From the NCBI GenBank assembly GCA_964023275.1, contig OZ029927.1:18160039-18224038 (forward strand): 64,000 nucleotides of DNA. Direction: 5' to 3'. Under the pieces are notes generated by a model. It was given only the letters and a program-made list of their open reading frames with translations, had not been told where the DNA came from and made no database searches. This stretch comes from Norana najaformis (lineage: Eukaryota; Annelida; Clitellata; Crassiclitellata; Hormogastridae). Each line of letters begins with the position of its first letter. The first letter of the stretch is position 1. Below are positions 9,737 through 20,047 of the stretch, piece after piece. Position numbers and translations under genes: made by a program.

Positions 9737-10108
9737 TGAGAGTGACAAAGAGAGAGAGTGACAGAGACAGACAGAGACAGAGACAAAGAGAGTAATGAAT
9801 ACAAGTAATATTTCACCAGTTCTTCATCAGTTTAATTCAATTCAGTCCAAATTCCCTCTGACTTGACGCAGCGCTCGTGATTAAGCTGGTTTCTTGCGCC
9901 TGGCATTTAGATAGCCCTTTTGAAAATTTCACGTCTACGATTACGATTAAAGTCGCGCCGAAGTCTCTGTCGTAGGCGTGCATTAATTTAGGCCTTTAGA
10001 GAGAGACAGACAGACAGACAGAGTAAGAGAGAAAGAGAGACAGAGACAGAGAGACAGAGACAGAGACAGACAGAGATAGACAGACAGAGATAGAGACAGA
10101 GACAGAGA
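9685..10108. repeat. GA and GACA low-complexity tracts
   Basis: AGAG repeats at about 9685-9795 and GACAGA repeats at 9999-10108, around unique sequence. The spacer includes a retroelement-tail motif (CTACGATTACGATTAAAGTC, then GCGCCGAA) near 9935-9962. Confidence 0.85.
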
Positions 10109-10152
10109 ATTAGGGTTAGGGTTAGGATTAGGGGTTTAGGGTTAGGGTTAGT
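10109..10152. repeat. Interstitial TTAGGG telomere-like tract
   Basis: About seven units of TTAGGG with single-base variants (TTAGGA, TTAGGGG, TTTAGGG). TTAGGG is the telomere repeat of most metazoans except many arthropods and nematodes. The tract sits mid-sequence next to GACA repeats, so it is interstitial and not a chromosome end. Confidence 0.9.
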
Positions 10153-10554
10153 GTTGGTTCGTGAGCGGATCTTTAATCTGGTTTAACTGATGCAGCCGAA
10201 TCGCAGCTACAAGCGTCGGAATCTGATCAAAAGAAGCACAAATCAGCAGCAACTTTAAAGCGCAGAGGTCTGATTCTCGACACAAACATCGTCTTAGTTC
10301 TGTATCTGTCACCAACAAATTCTTCCGTTTATCCTGTTTGTCTACAGACTAAGTTTACAGTTATTGTTCGACTGGAACGTTGCCTCTGCAAAGCCGAGGA
10401 ATTAAAGATGAACTCGTGTGGGTGGACTGTGCAGTCACGAATCCAAGCAGATCATTCTGATTGATGGCGGTGTTAAATGAAGCTGTATTAGTGCTTAGAT
10501 ACATGCCTACACACGAACAAACAAACATACATACATATATGCATGCATATATGT
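10153..10554. other. Gene-free stretch
   Basis: No gene or element recognised. Confidence 0.5.
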
Positions 10555-10800
10555 TTGCATCCATCCATCCGTCCATCCATCCACCCATCCATCGATCCAT
10601 CAATCCGTCCGTCCATCCATCCATCCACCCATCCATCCATCCATCCGTCCGTCCGTCCGTCCATCCATCCATCAATCCGTCCATCCATCCATTCACCCAC
10701 CCACCCACACATCCATCCATCCATCCATTCATCCATCCATACATCCATCCATTCATTCATCCATCCATTCATCCAGCCATCCATTCATCCATCCATTCAT
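10555..10800. repeat. CATC tetranucleotide array
   Basis: CATC repeats with CGTC, CACC and CATT variants. Trp/Met/Gly-rich or Pro/Ser/Ile-rich frames through it are artefacts. Confidence 0.96.
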
Positions 10801-10985
10801 CTGCTTCTGTCCCTTGTCTCCTGTAATAACTGGTCGAACGATAATTCAGTCCACGACTTGATCTTATCGATCCATGCCATCTGGGGTCTTCCCCGAGCTC
10901 GGGATCTAGGAATTGTGCCTTGGATGATCTCTTTCTCGAAGCAGTCCGCACTCTTTCGTAGTATTAGTAGTCCAATGTTTAACGA
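10801..10985 (-). pseudogene. Non-LTR retrotransposon RT C-terminal fragment
   Basis: Read on the minus strand, one frame gives a segment with LEKEIIQGT-like and [16 protein letters not shown] motifs (here [20 protein letters not shown]), followed by a typical end. This is the C-terminal tail found in reverse transcriptases of RTE/Jockey-like non-LTR elements. Nothing upstream of it remains and the frame is short, so it is a dead 3' fragment bounded on one side by the CATC array. Confidence 0.7.
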
Positions 10986-11578
10986 TATCTTATGGCATCA
11001 AAGGCCGCTGACGTCGCCCTCCTCCTTCATCCAGGCATGAAGTACTAGCATTACCCGAACAGTGACTGTGGCTGAGTTCTACACTTTCGTAGCATATGCC
11101 CGAAGTATAACTCTCCGTAAGCTAGACGAAACAGAACACACCTGCTCTCCATAGCATGGATTACCATGTGGAGTTTTGTTCCTTCAGGCTACGCAGGATA
11201 GAGCTTTTGAAGAATTTGGCTAATGCGCCAAACGAAAGTTGAGAAGAGCATAAAACACAGAAGCCTGACGGCAGTAACTTGGCAAAAATAGTATGAATCG
11301 CGCTACAGAGAAAACCATTATACATGGTGACTGCTTATTCCGCTAGTCTGCCTAAGGCGCTGACGGCCATTAAAGCAGGTTTCGATTACGAAAAGTCGTT
11401 AAATTTGTCTGCGCTCTTTCTTGTTTTCTTCGAACAGCAAATACTCGTTTAGGCTGTGGGCGCATGCATTTTCCCTCTCGAGTACGCACCGGGTTTATAC
11501 ACTATGTACTCCGGTTGATCTAAGGAACGCCGATTGGGTGTCCTGACTCAGTTCGAGTGAGTAACTAAGTTAGTAAGT
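10986..11578. other. Gene-free stretch
   Basis: No gene or known element recognised. Confidence 0.5.
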
Positions 11579-11860
11579 AGGTAAAGAAGTGGATATGTAT
11601 GTATTTATGTATGTATATATGCACGTATGTGTGTATATATGTATGTATATGTGCAGTCTGTATGTGTGCAAGCTTGCATGTATGCATGTATGTGTGTATG
11701 TATGTATGCTGTAGGTAAGCATATATGTATGTAAATGTGCAGTTTCGCATGTTTGCACGCGTGCATGTATGTGCGTATGTATACTTGCATGCATGTATGT
11801 ATGTATGTATGTGTGCATTTACGTATATATGCACGCATGCATGCATGCATATATTGTTTA
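11579..11860. repeat. ATGT/GTAT array
   Basis: Degenerate ATGT, GTGT and GCAT repeats. Confidence 0.93.
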
Positions 11861-12490
11861 TTGTTTATTGAATCACCAACAATCTACACAGTTACAAGTT
11901 TCACCGATATAATCATGAATATAAACATGTAAGTATGGGTGTATATGAATATGTATGAAGACACCATACACCGCCTTTTAAGTACCTGTCAAAATTGATG
12001 TACACGATGTATCTAGCTAATCTAGACATGTTCATGTTAGATGCACCGAGTGCGTTCCGAATGCAGCACCTGCGTACCGAGCATACTCGGAGTGTAATCG
12101 GTGCGTAAGTGGAATGCGCCCAACGAAGTCGACAAAATAAACAACGGCTTGGACATGATATAAAATGACTGTTATATTTTAAATTGTATTTCGGTATGTT
12201 TGTCGAATCCTGGAGGAATAAACAAAACAAGTTTTATGAGGCGAATGATCCAGTTTTCTGAGAGATCCAGTGAAAAATGACAATATCTGTGTGACATCCA
12301 ATTCTGCTTTAATACACCTAGGAGTGAGTGTGTTGATGAGGTGACGCAAATATGGATGATAGATGCAACATTCTCAAATATTGATAAAATGCACTGGCTT
12401 ACATTTGAAAAGTGTGTTAATATTTGCAAAGTTGACGTCGTTAATAACACTTCGCAGTCCAAGAGATCGCGCAGGTTGGAAAGCGGACCA
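11861..12490. other. Gene-free stretch
   Basis: Short frames on both strands (for example 12172-12522) show no recognisable domain. An AAATGCGCCCAACGAAG-like motif near 12112-12128 resembles the 3' module of SINE family C. Confidence 0.5.
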
Positions 12491-12496
12491 AAATAC

Positions 12497-12544
12497 AGGT
12501 CAGTTCCTGACCTGATTATCAATTATTAGGTCAGTTCCTGACCT
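12497..12544. promoter_or_regulatory. Two AGGTCA-N5-TGACCT palindromes
   Basis: AGGTCAGTTCCTGACCT occurs at 12497-12513 and again at 12528-12544, exactly 31 bp apart. Each is an inverted repeat of the nuclear-receptor half-site AGGTCA with a 5-bp spacer. GATTATCAATTATT separates them and also joins TGACCT to AGGTCA. Binding by a nuclear receptor is an inference from the motif, and no gene nearby shows what it would control. Confidence 0.5.
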
Positions 12545-12599
12545 GATAATTGAGTTAAAAGACACAAACATTCCTTTTTAACATATCCTATCCTGACCG

Positions 12600-12818
12600 C
12601 CTTTCTTCCTCTTATCCCTCTTTCCGCTCGAATCCCAAACATCACCCACCGCAGCTGCCACGCTGTCTCTCTGCCTGACTCTTGGATCTTGACCTGGGAC
12701 CGAACACTTTTGCCTATCGATTTTGTTTTGACTGAGTGCCTGTGAATAAAGTGGTCCCCCATGACGTGGCTTTCTTGGGCGCTGTAGAAATTTCGGGATT
12801 ACGATAACGATTAAGCAA
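12600..12818 (+). mobile_element. SINE, family C
   Basis: The right half matches the reverse complement of 43768-44055: TTTTGCCTATCGATTTTG, TTTTGACTGAGTGCCTGTGA, then GGGCGCTGTAGAAATTTCGG and a tail of ATTACG-like hexamers. It is therefore a plus-oriented copy with its tail at about 12798-12818. A B-box-like GCTCGAATCCC near 12627 suggests a tRNA-like head. Confidence 0.75.
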
Positions 12819-12949
12819 GATTAATTAATATTTTTTTAACAGAGGTATGTATGATCCCTCAGGAATTGAAAAATTCTCCGGAGAATGACAAAAAATTATT
12901 TTTTTCCTCCCACGAAATATAATTCCTATTATTGTCATAGTCATTATTA

Positions 12950-12958
12950 TTATTGATG

Positions 12959-12996
<38 letters not shown>

Positions 12997-13042
12997 GATG
13001 ATCATCATCATTATTATTATTATCGTCGTCGTCATCTTTGTT

Positions 13043-13076
<34 letters not shown>

Positions 13077-13100
13077 CTGCTGTTGTTGTTGTTGTTGTGA
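12950..13100. repeat. ATT and GTT trinucleotide arrays
   Basis: ATT repeats, then ATC/GTC, then GTT/GCT repeats. Confidence 0.95.
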
Positions 13101-13540
13101 GAGTAATAAGCCATCAGTCCAGATGAAAAAGTTTTCTCTAGCAACGTTCTCAGTTGTAATCTGAATCGTGGGCGCAATACAAATCGACTGGGCCACTTTC
13201 TCGACTCGTCAGAGGACTTAAAAACTCGATCGCAATCTACTGCCAGCCTTTCTTCATCCTTTTTCCGGTTCGTCGCCGCTGGAACTAATTTCTTTTAACG
13301 ACCTGTCCATCGAAGAACTAAGAACTAAGACATCATCGCCTTAACCCGAAATTACATCTCGCGCTGTTTGACAACAATACTAGAAAACGTTGGAAATCTG
13401 CCTCAGGCGCACGAGGGGACATTTGCAATTGGCCAGCTCTCAATAGATGGCGCTATTAGGCTTGACCACGCTGGTCAACTAAGGGTCATTCAATCAGTGG
13501 CTATTTACAGGGTCAGTTTGCCGGAACACACAGACACAAA
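13101..13540. other. Gene-free stretch
   Basis: No gene or element recognised. Confidence 0.5.
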
Positions 13541-13865
13541 GATACTCAAAAATACAAACAAGAATGCATGCGCTCCTATACACATGCATATGCAGACACG
13601 CTCATACACAGAGAGACATACACACACGCATACATATATGAACACTTACTCGCCAACACACAGATACACACAAGAATACACACAGAAACACATGCATACA
13701 CACAGACATAATATATATACACACATATATGCACACATACACATAAATACGCGCCTACACACATGCATATATATATAAATACATACGCACACGAACAAAC
13801 ACACAAAGCTACCCACAAACATACATACAAACAAATTTACCCACATACATACAAACACACATCTA
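13541..13865. repeat. CACA/CATA low-complexity array
   Basis: Degenerate ACAC, ACAT and CATA repeats. It serves as the insertion site of the MITE that follows. Confidence 0.9.
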
Positions 13866-13870
13866 AACAC

Positions 13871-14024
13871 CAGTGGCGGATCCAGAATTGCTTGCGTGGG
13901 AGACAAGGGCATTTCCAGAGGCAGTCCATTAAGAACGGGTCTGGACGGAGGGGCGCCGGCATAAAACGAAGAGGGGCGGGGAGTGGTTCGCCACCTCCCA
14001 CGCCTATAGCTAAATCCGCCACTT
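13871..14024. mobile_element. hAT-like MITE
   Basis: Starts CAGTGGCGGATCCAG and ends TAAATCCGCCACTT, which are near-perfect inverted ends. The 154-bp interior is GC-rich with GGGGCG runs and no coding capacity. CAGTGGCGGA ends are typical of short non-autonomous hAT-type elements. The flanks CTAAACAC and CTACGTAC are only a partial 8-bp match, so the target-site duplication is uncertain in this repetitive setting. Confidence 0.75.
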
Positions 14025-14264
14025 CTACGTACATACCTACACATACACATTCTGTTTATATGTATTTAACGTTTAGTATGTATGAATGAAAAATAAGCCT
14101 GCTTTCGTTAGGTATCGGCCTGCGATGGGACGTTTGCAGAGCAAAATGGCCGCCTGCATCAGTCGTAAATTTGTAACGAAGTGACCCAGATAACAACTAC
14201 CAATCAGATGATGAGTGTTGTCGTTTCATTGGAAACCTGCGCATTATTATTATTAATCAGATAC
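14025..14264. other. Spacer
   Basis: Nothing recognised. Confidence 0.5.
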
Positions 14265-14490
14265 TTATCTAGCGCTTATTTATGAATTAAACTCAAAGGC
14301 GCGAGTATAGCTGGAAAAAGATAAATCTAAAAATGTTTGCGAAATGAAATAAGAGAAAGAAAAGCATCCCTCAAAGTGAATTCCATATGATGTGGACTGA
14401 CCTTCTGGATATTGACCTGATTGCGGCTTGGCTTTGGTGCGCCATCGGTTGATGCCTTGTGCATTAGACACCGGCGCATTAAAAGTTTCT
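14265..14490. mobile_element. SINE-like element, family D
   Basis: The right end (GCCATCGGTTGATGCCTTGT, GCATTAGACACCGGCGC) is the reverse complement of the fragment at 941-1015. The left end carries CTAGCGCTTATTTATGAATT next to ATT repeats. Having GCGC modules at both ends resembles the other retroelement tails here. No Pol III boxes are clear. Confidence 0.55.
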
Positions 14491-14800
14491 TCCTCTTCTT
14501 CTTCTTCTTCTTCTGTTTCTTCTTCTTCTTCTTCTTCTTCTTCTTCTTCTTCTTCTTCTTCTTCTTTCCTCTTCTTCTTCTTCTTCTTATTATTATTATT
14601 ACTTCCTTCCTTCCTTCCTTCCTTCCTTCCTTCCTTCCTTCCTTCCTTCCTTCCTTCCTTCCTTCCTTTCTTCCTTCCTTCCTTCCTTCCTTCCTTCCTT
14701 CCTTCCTTCCTTCCTTCCTTCCTTCCTTCCTTCCTTCCTTCCTTCCTTCCTTCCTTAATTCCTTCCTTCCTTCCATCCTTACTTAATACTTACCTACTTA
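14491..14800. repeat. TTC array joined to TTCC array
   Basis: TTC repeats at 14491-14590, ATT units, then about 40 TTCC repeats at 14602-14780 ending in TTAC variants. Confidence 0.97.
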
Positions 14801-15214
14801 CTTACTAGCATGCTTGCTTCCTTGCTCACTGAGAACGCGAAGAACCGCAGATAGCAAAGAGCTACAGGCAGCATAGACTGACAGATGGCAAGAAAGAGGC
14901 GATAGACCCTCGCAGGTAATTGCATCTCTCTCAACGGAGCCTTAAACACAACGAACTCCAGGCAATCCTCCGAATGAAAGGATTGCCGCGGTGAGCATGA
15001 AACGCCGATGTTAATTGCAAAAGATCGTTGCTGATTAGCTTGTAAAGAAATCAAAGGAAGAGGCGATTGGCAGCTGTGGCACGAAGAACGACCACACACG
15101 TAGGAGGCGATACCGCAAGTGTTTTTTATACAAGCGTCACAAATAACTTGATCTATAGGCTCTGCATACACACGTGCATGGTTATGTATAGGTCCACATC
15201 TACGTACTGAATAA
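14801..15214. other. Gene-free stretch
   Basis: A 125-codon minus frame (14794-15171) has no recognisable domain and is not called. Confidence 0.5.
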
Positions 15215-15267
15215 CTATATATATATATACACTTACATGCTGTTGATCATATATATATACTTATATA

Positions 15268-15377
15268 CTTATATGCTGTTGATCATATATATGTATATAT
15301 ATATATGTTGATCATATATATATATATGATCAACACACATATATATACATATATATATATGATCAACAGCATATAAG
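15268..15377. repeat. 110-bp AT-rich palindrome
   Basis: CTTATATGCTGTTGATCATA at the left is mirrored by TATGATCAACAGCATATAAG at the right. An inner TGTTGATCATATA / TATATGATCAACA pair surrounds the centre. The arms differ only by small shifts in the AT runs, so the sequence could extrude a cruciform. A further TGCTGTTGATCATATATAT copy lies just left (about 15239). Confidence 0.85.
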
Positions 15378-15424
15378 TTTGAGTCTGTATATAACTACAT
15401 ATCTGTATGCACGTATGTAATTAC

Positions 15425-15480
15425 ATATATTGTAATTGTAATTTGACATTTATATATCGCAGCTTCAAGAGAAACTAATT
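15425..15480 (-). mobile_element. LINE 3' tail fragment
   Basis: AATTGTAATTTGACATTTAT followed by ATCGCAGCTTCAAGAGAAAC matches the 3' end of the LINE at 28770-29865 (AATTGTAATCTGACATTTAT, AAGCGCCACTTCAAGA). Only the terminal ~55 bp is present, as expected for a severely 5'-truncated insertion. Confidence 0.65.
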
Positions 15481-15544
15481 GTACCGTCTGTATGACTTTG
15501 TGTGTCTGTTTGTTTGTCTTATATTTGTTGCTCTACCTCTACTA

Positions 15545-15680
15545 CATATAATACATACACAAATACATACATATATACTTACATGCATACATACATATAT
15601 ACATACATGCGTTCATGTGTGTGTATGTCTCTGTGTATGTGTGTATGTGTGTGTGCGTGCGTGCGTGTATATGTGTGGCA
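15545..15680. repeat. ACAT/TGTG microsatellite
   Basis: ACAT and CATA repeats passing into TGTG, GTAT and GCGT repeats. Confidence 0.9.
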
Positions 15681-15744
15681 GTCTGTCTTACAGTTATAGA
15701 CTCTTCTCAACTTTGCGCAAAATTCAATGAAGACACACGCTGGT

Positions 15745-16075
15745 TTATCGGTAGTGTGCCTGGTCTTCACCTAACGGTGGGCGGTTCGAGCCTGCAGAAC
15801 AGACTCCGTGTAATGACCCTGGACAGGTCGTTCGCGCACACTTGTCTCTGTCTCTGAGCAGTTGAACCTAGTACCGGTTTGAGGTGGGATGTAAACAGCA
15901 AGTACGGCGATGCGCTGACCCCTCATCTACGACCTTGGGATTCGTCTATTTCCGGCTCAAAGGCGGAAGTGCGGAAAATGATCGTCTCCCCCGCGTTCCA
16001 CTAAAGGGACATACATTGGAGCCATCCCATTTTAACGGAGACAATATCTTACTATTAGAGGCGCTTTAGAAGTTA
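15745..16075 (+). mobile_element. tRNA-derived SINE, family B
   Basis: Head with A-box-like ATCGGTAGTGTGCCTGG near 15748 and box B GGTTCGAGCCT near 15783. A body follows with GTGGGATGTAAACAGCAAGT and ACCTTGGGATTCGTCTATTT, and the end is GGCGCTTTAGAAG. The fragment at 4320-4465 shares the body. Confidence 0.7.
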
Positions 16076-16672
16076 TTATGAAAAGCATGGGCATGTAAAA
16101 ACACATCAAACCAACGCACCTGTCTTCATTTAGAATAAGAACACAAACGAATATAAACCTCAATCAACCGAAGGGCGCAGTGCGGAAGCAGCGGTTTAAG
16201 GAATTTCGCGTTAATTTAATTTTACTGGACAACGCTAATTGCACGTTCCGCGTACACCGAGTTCGAGAAAACGAAATAAGTGCATCGTGATCGAATATCT
16301 ACTTCCGGTTTTAATGAAAACGACAGCAGATGGCGACAGACGGATTTCAATGGATTTGCCGCGTGACTGGCAGAATTAGCAATCATTATAAAGCATCAGA
16401 TTGGATTTAATTCCTTGGGTTTGCGCAGAGGCTAGAACTGCAGCAAAACACGAGATCTTACTTACTTACGCACAGGTTCCACCCATGCCAGCATGCCCAT
16501 AAGCATTTGATGGAACCCATATGGGTCTCATTTGGGCCACATGTAAGCATACTGGCAGGAATACATACTGACACGCATTTTGTAATGTAATTATGTAATC
16601 TTCTTCTTTTTCTTCTTCTCCTTCCTCTTCTCCTTCTCTCTTCCGTCAGGGGTGTGCCGACGATGAGGTCTG
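16076..16672. other. Gene-free stretch
   Basis: No gene recognised. A short TTC/CTT-rich tract lies at 16600-16645. Confidence 0.5.
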
Positions 16673-16712
16673 AACAAGATGTCTCCACTTTGCACTTTTT
16701 TTGAAGCGCTTT

Positions 16713-16843
16713 GAGAGGCTTCAAAAGGCGCTTTGTAAATGTTCAGTTGCATAGCACTATTACATAATTGGAAACAAGATGTCTCCATTTATGTAATAGT
16801 GCTGTGCAACTGAACATTTACAAAGCGCCTTTTGAAGCCTCTC
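16713..16843. repeat. Near-perfect 55-bp inverted repeat (hairpin)
   Basis: Arms at 16713-16767 and 16789-16843 are reverse complements over 55 bp with one difference (GCATAGC versus GCACAGC), which would still pair as G-U in RNA. The 21-nt loop contains ACAAGATGTCTCCA, repeated directly at 16674-16687 just outside the left arm. The outer part of each arm is the GGCTTCAAAAGGCGC module seen in retroelement tails. A folded-back duplication by template switching, or a non-autonomous foldback element, are both possible. Confidence 0.92.
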
Positions 16844-16864
16844 GAAGCCAAAAATTACCTAAGG

Positions 16865-17110
16865 CAGCGGTAAATTGGCTTGGATGGAAAGGAGAACCAA
16901 CGAATGGGTAATGGAAGAAAGCGGCATGGAACGTCAACTGGTAAGTAACATCAGGTCAAGGAAGTTGACATACTTTGGTCATAGTATGAGAAAAAATAGA
17001 CTGTTTGGAGAAGGAAATAATGCAGGGTACAACATCTGGATCGCGAGCAGATGGAAGACCACGAACAGCCTGGATTGAGAACACAAGGTCTTGGGCAGGG
17101 TTAACTATGA
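16865..17110 (+). pseudogene. Non-LTR retrotransposon RT C-terminal remnant
   Basis: The frame reads WMERRTNEWVMEESGMERQL followed by VSNIRSRKLTYFGHSMRKN, the conserved C-terminal region of endonuclease-reverse transcriptase type LINEs (an arrangement like ERQL...R.RKL.YFGH.MR). A frameshift then moves the GRPRTAWIENTRSW part to another frame (about 17045-17095). It is broken and 5'-truncated. Confidence 0.78.
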
Positions 17111-17195
17111 TTCAAATACTGAGGACAACTGAAGATTGAAACATTTGGAGAGGGACGGTTCATGGTGCGGCCCAACTTCGGATCGAAGATGGCTA

Positions 17196-17525
17196 AAGAC
17201 AAGACAATACAAGACAAGACAAGACCAGACAAGACAAGACCAGACAAGACAAGACCACACAAGACAAGACCAGACAAGACAAGACAAGACAAGACAAGAC
17301 AAGACAAGACCAGACAAGACAAGACCAGACAAGACCAGACAAGACCAGACAAGACCAGACAAGACAAGACCAGACAAGACCAGACAAGACAAGACAAGAC
17401 CAGACAAGACAAGGCAAGACCAGACAAGACCAGACAAGACCAGACAAGACCAGACAAGACAAGACCAGACAAGACCAGACAAGACAAGACCAGAAAAGAC
17501 AAGACCAGACAAGACCAGACAAGAA
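17196..17525. repeat. Pentanucleotide array (AAGAC/CAGAC)
   Basis: About 65 units of AAGAC alternating irregularly with CAGAC. The period of five opens all frames in turn, so every ORF through it is spurious. Confidence 0.97.
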
Positions 17526-17990
17526 CGGTAAATTGCTACCAAATGAATTCAGACTAGATATACAAATTATACAACATATATAAATATATAACATATTCAA
17601 AATGTATAAATTTGTATAGCGCCTTTTAAGAACCTCTCAACGGGCGATAATAGGGTCTAGATGTACGCAGTGAGAAATCAATTACGCAGAACATCAGTCA
17701 GGCCCCAAGATTTTGTTTTATGGGGAGACATCCATAACGCTCACCCAGCATCCGCCACTTGTTTTGAGATGCACGCAGACGTGTAGAACCAGAATTGCAT
17801 AATCGTAATCGTAAACTCGAAATTTCAAAAGTGCTACTTCAAAGAGCAAGGCACCAGCTTATTCATGAGCTTCTATCCACCCCCTCTCAGGGTTCCGCAA
17901 GCACCTGAAGACTACATAACTGTGATTCTACTTGTTCGGGTCGGGAGCGCCTCTGTAGAATCTGTAGGATTCTCTTGAAAAGGCGCACAT
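17526..17990. other. Gene-free stretch with retroelement tails
   Basis: Contains TTTGTATAGCGCCTTTTAAG at about 17610 and an AATCGTAATCGTAAACTCGA module at about 17802, the inverted tail of SINE family C, followed by related GCTTATTCATGAGC. These are partial copies with no intact element. Confidence 0.55.
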
Positions 17991-18490
17991 ATGTGTGTAA
18001 TGTATGTGTGTATGTATGTATATATGTCTGTATGTATGCATATATGTGTGTATGTATATGAATATGTATGTATGTATGTATGTAAGTATGTATGTAGGTA
18101 TGTATGTACGCATGTATGCATGTACGTATGTATGTATTTGAGTATGTATGTATGTATGTATGTATATATGTCTGTAAGCATGCATATATGTGTGTATGTA
18201 TATGAATATGTATGTGTGTATGTCTGTATATATGCATATATGTATGTATGTATGTATGTATGCATGCGTGTACGTATGTATGTTTGTACGTATGTAAATA
18301 TGTATGTATGTATGTATGTATGTTTGTTTGTATGTATGTATGTAGGTATGTATGTACGCTTGTATGCATGTACGTATGTATGTATGTATGTATGTATGTA
18401 TGTATGTATATCTTCATATATGTACGTATGTATGTATGTATGTATGTATTTATTTATATATGTACACATGTATGTATGTATGTGTGCGTT
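17991..18490. repeat. ATGT array
   Basis: ATGT repeats with TATATGTGTGTATGTATATG higher-order variants repeating at about 150 bp. Confidence 0.95.
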
Positions 18491-18838
18491 AGGATTCTCT
18501 TGGAAAGGCGCCAAACACGTTTCTGGTAACAATTACACGTATAAATACAATTACTTAAACTTGTATACTGTGCATGTTTTAGGTTTCGTTTCGAGTAGCC
18601 ACACTGATCCACGGCAGCACAGTTCTTTGACAAATATTTACAATTGCATAACAAAATACAGTTTTAATCAGCGGCTAACGAAAACACCGGCTTAACGAGA
18701 CCGTGACATGTTTGTTGCCATGGAAACAGATCCCATATCATTTGTCAGTCTAATCAAAAAATTTCATTTTGTCACTGGATGACGCATCAATATCCAGTTT
18801 ATAGAAGCTTTGACCACTGAAACAAACAGGTAGCCAGT
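18491..18838. other. Gene-free spacer
   Basis: No gene recognised. A GATTCTCTTGGAAAGGCGCC motif at its left matches the GATTCTCTTGAAAAGGCGC motif at about 17969, so the ATGT array is bracketed by two copies of this module. Confidence 0.55.
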
Positions 18839-19430
18839 GTATGTATGTACGTAATGTTTGTGTGTATATATGCATGTATCTATGTATGTACGTATGTATG
18901 TACCTATGTATGTATATTATGTATATATGTCATGTATGTATTTATGTATGTACGTAAGTATGTCTGAATGTATGTATGTATGTATGTGCGTATATATGTA
19001 CGTACTTACGTATGTATGTATGTACGTATGTATGTATGTATGTACGTACGCATGTATGTATGTATGTTTGTATGTATGTATGTATGTATGCATGTATGTA
19101 TCTTTGTATCTATGCATGCATGCATGTATGCATGTATGTCTGAATGTATGTATGTATGTATGTGTGTATGTATGTATATGTTTATGTATGCATGCATGTC
19201 TGCATGTCTGCATGTATGTATGTATGTATGCATGTATGTATGTATGTATGTATGTATGTATTTATCTGTGTATGCATGCATGCATGTCTGCATGTCTGCA
19301 TGTCTGCATGTATGTATGTATGTATGTATGTATGCATGTTTGCATGTATGCATGTATGTTTGAATGTATGTATGTATGTATGTATGTGTGTATGCATATG
19401 TGCATGTATCTTTATATGTATGTATGACGC
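18839..19430. repeat. ATGT/GCATGT array
   Basis: Long degenerate ATGT array with CATGTCTGCATGTCTG subrepeats. Confidence 0.95.
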
Positions 19431-19499
19431 TCAACACTGTGGTGTATAAGCCTACTGAGAGACAAATCATAGTATTCACTCTGCTAAGATTACTATTAT

Positions 19500-19682
19500 T
19501 TTAATTTCTGCATTTATTAGGCGCCTCTGTCTAATGACTTAACATCAGTCGATGGCGCCGAGCTATTGTGAGTGAAGCACTTGCTCAAGGTCCTTAGTCA
19601 CCGTCTCAGCGAAGGAGGCTCGAACCCATACCCTTCGCATTACAAGCCGAACGCTCTACCCAATAGTCTACCGTGCCCACAA
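19500..19682 (-). mobile_element. tRNA-derived SINE, family A, near full length
   Basis: Minus-strand copy. The head lies at about 19682-19605 with the reverse of box B (GGCTCGAACCC near 19617) and box A. The body is GTGAGTGAAGCACTTGCTC reversed, and the 3' part is ATCGACTGATGTTAAGTC then GGCGCC and AATAAATGCAGAAATTAAAA. The same 3' piece appears alone near 27128 and 27268. Confidence 0.85.
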
Positions 19683-20047
19683 GTATCGGTGAATTCGTTT
19701 CTTAAACTTTTAATCATGGTCAAGTTGGGAAATCTTGGAGTTCCTTCTTAGAATTAGCCAGCAGACTGAATTGCCAGATAAGAGGAGCAATCTGACCATA
19801 GCATGGGTCGAGAATGCAAGAGAAAGGACTTCGATATGAAGACATAATAAGACAATCAGGCGGTCTTCAGGACGGACCGGGTATTCTGAGGACAGCAATG
19901 ATTGTTGCAACTGGGAAATCGAAATAGCCCTTAGGATTTAATTGAGGAAGCTTTCATCCATCACGGTCTCATCTTTCGCTTTTGTCTTCTTGGCTCCTGA
20001 TGCTCACTGGATTCGAATCCAATCACAGACCATTCTGACGGCGAGTC
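19683..20047. other. Gene-free spacer
   Basis: No gene recognised. Confidence 0.5.

Noticed and set aside
14421-14808. Frames rich in Phe/Leu/Pro/Ser near 14.5-14.8 kb
   Set aside because: Translation of TTC and TTCC arrays.
17101-17600. Several 130-145 codon frames on both strands
   Set aside because: Produced by a pentanucleotide array in which no frame meets a stop.
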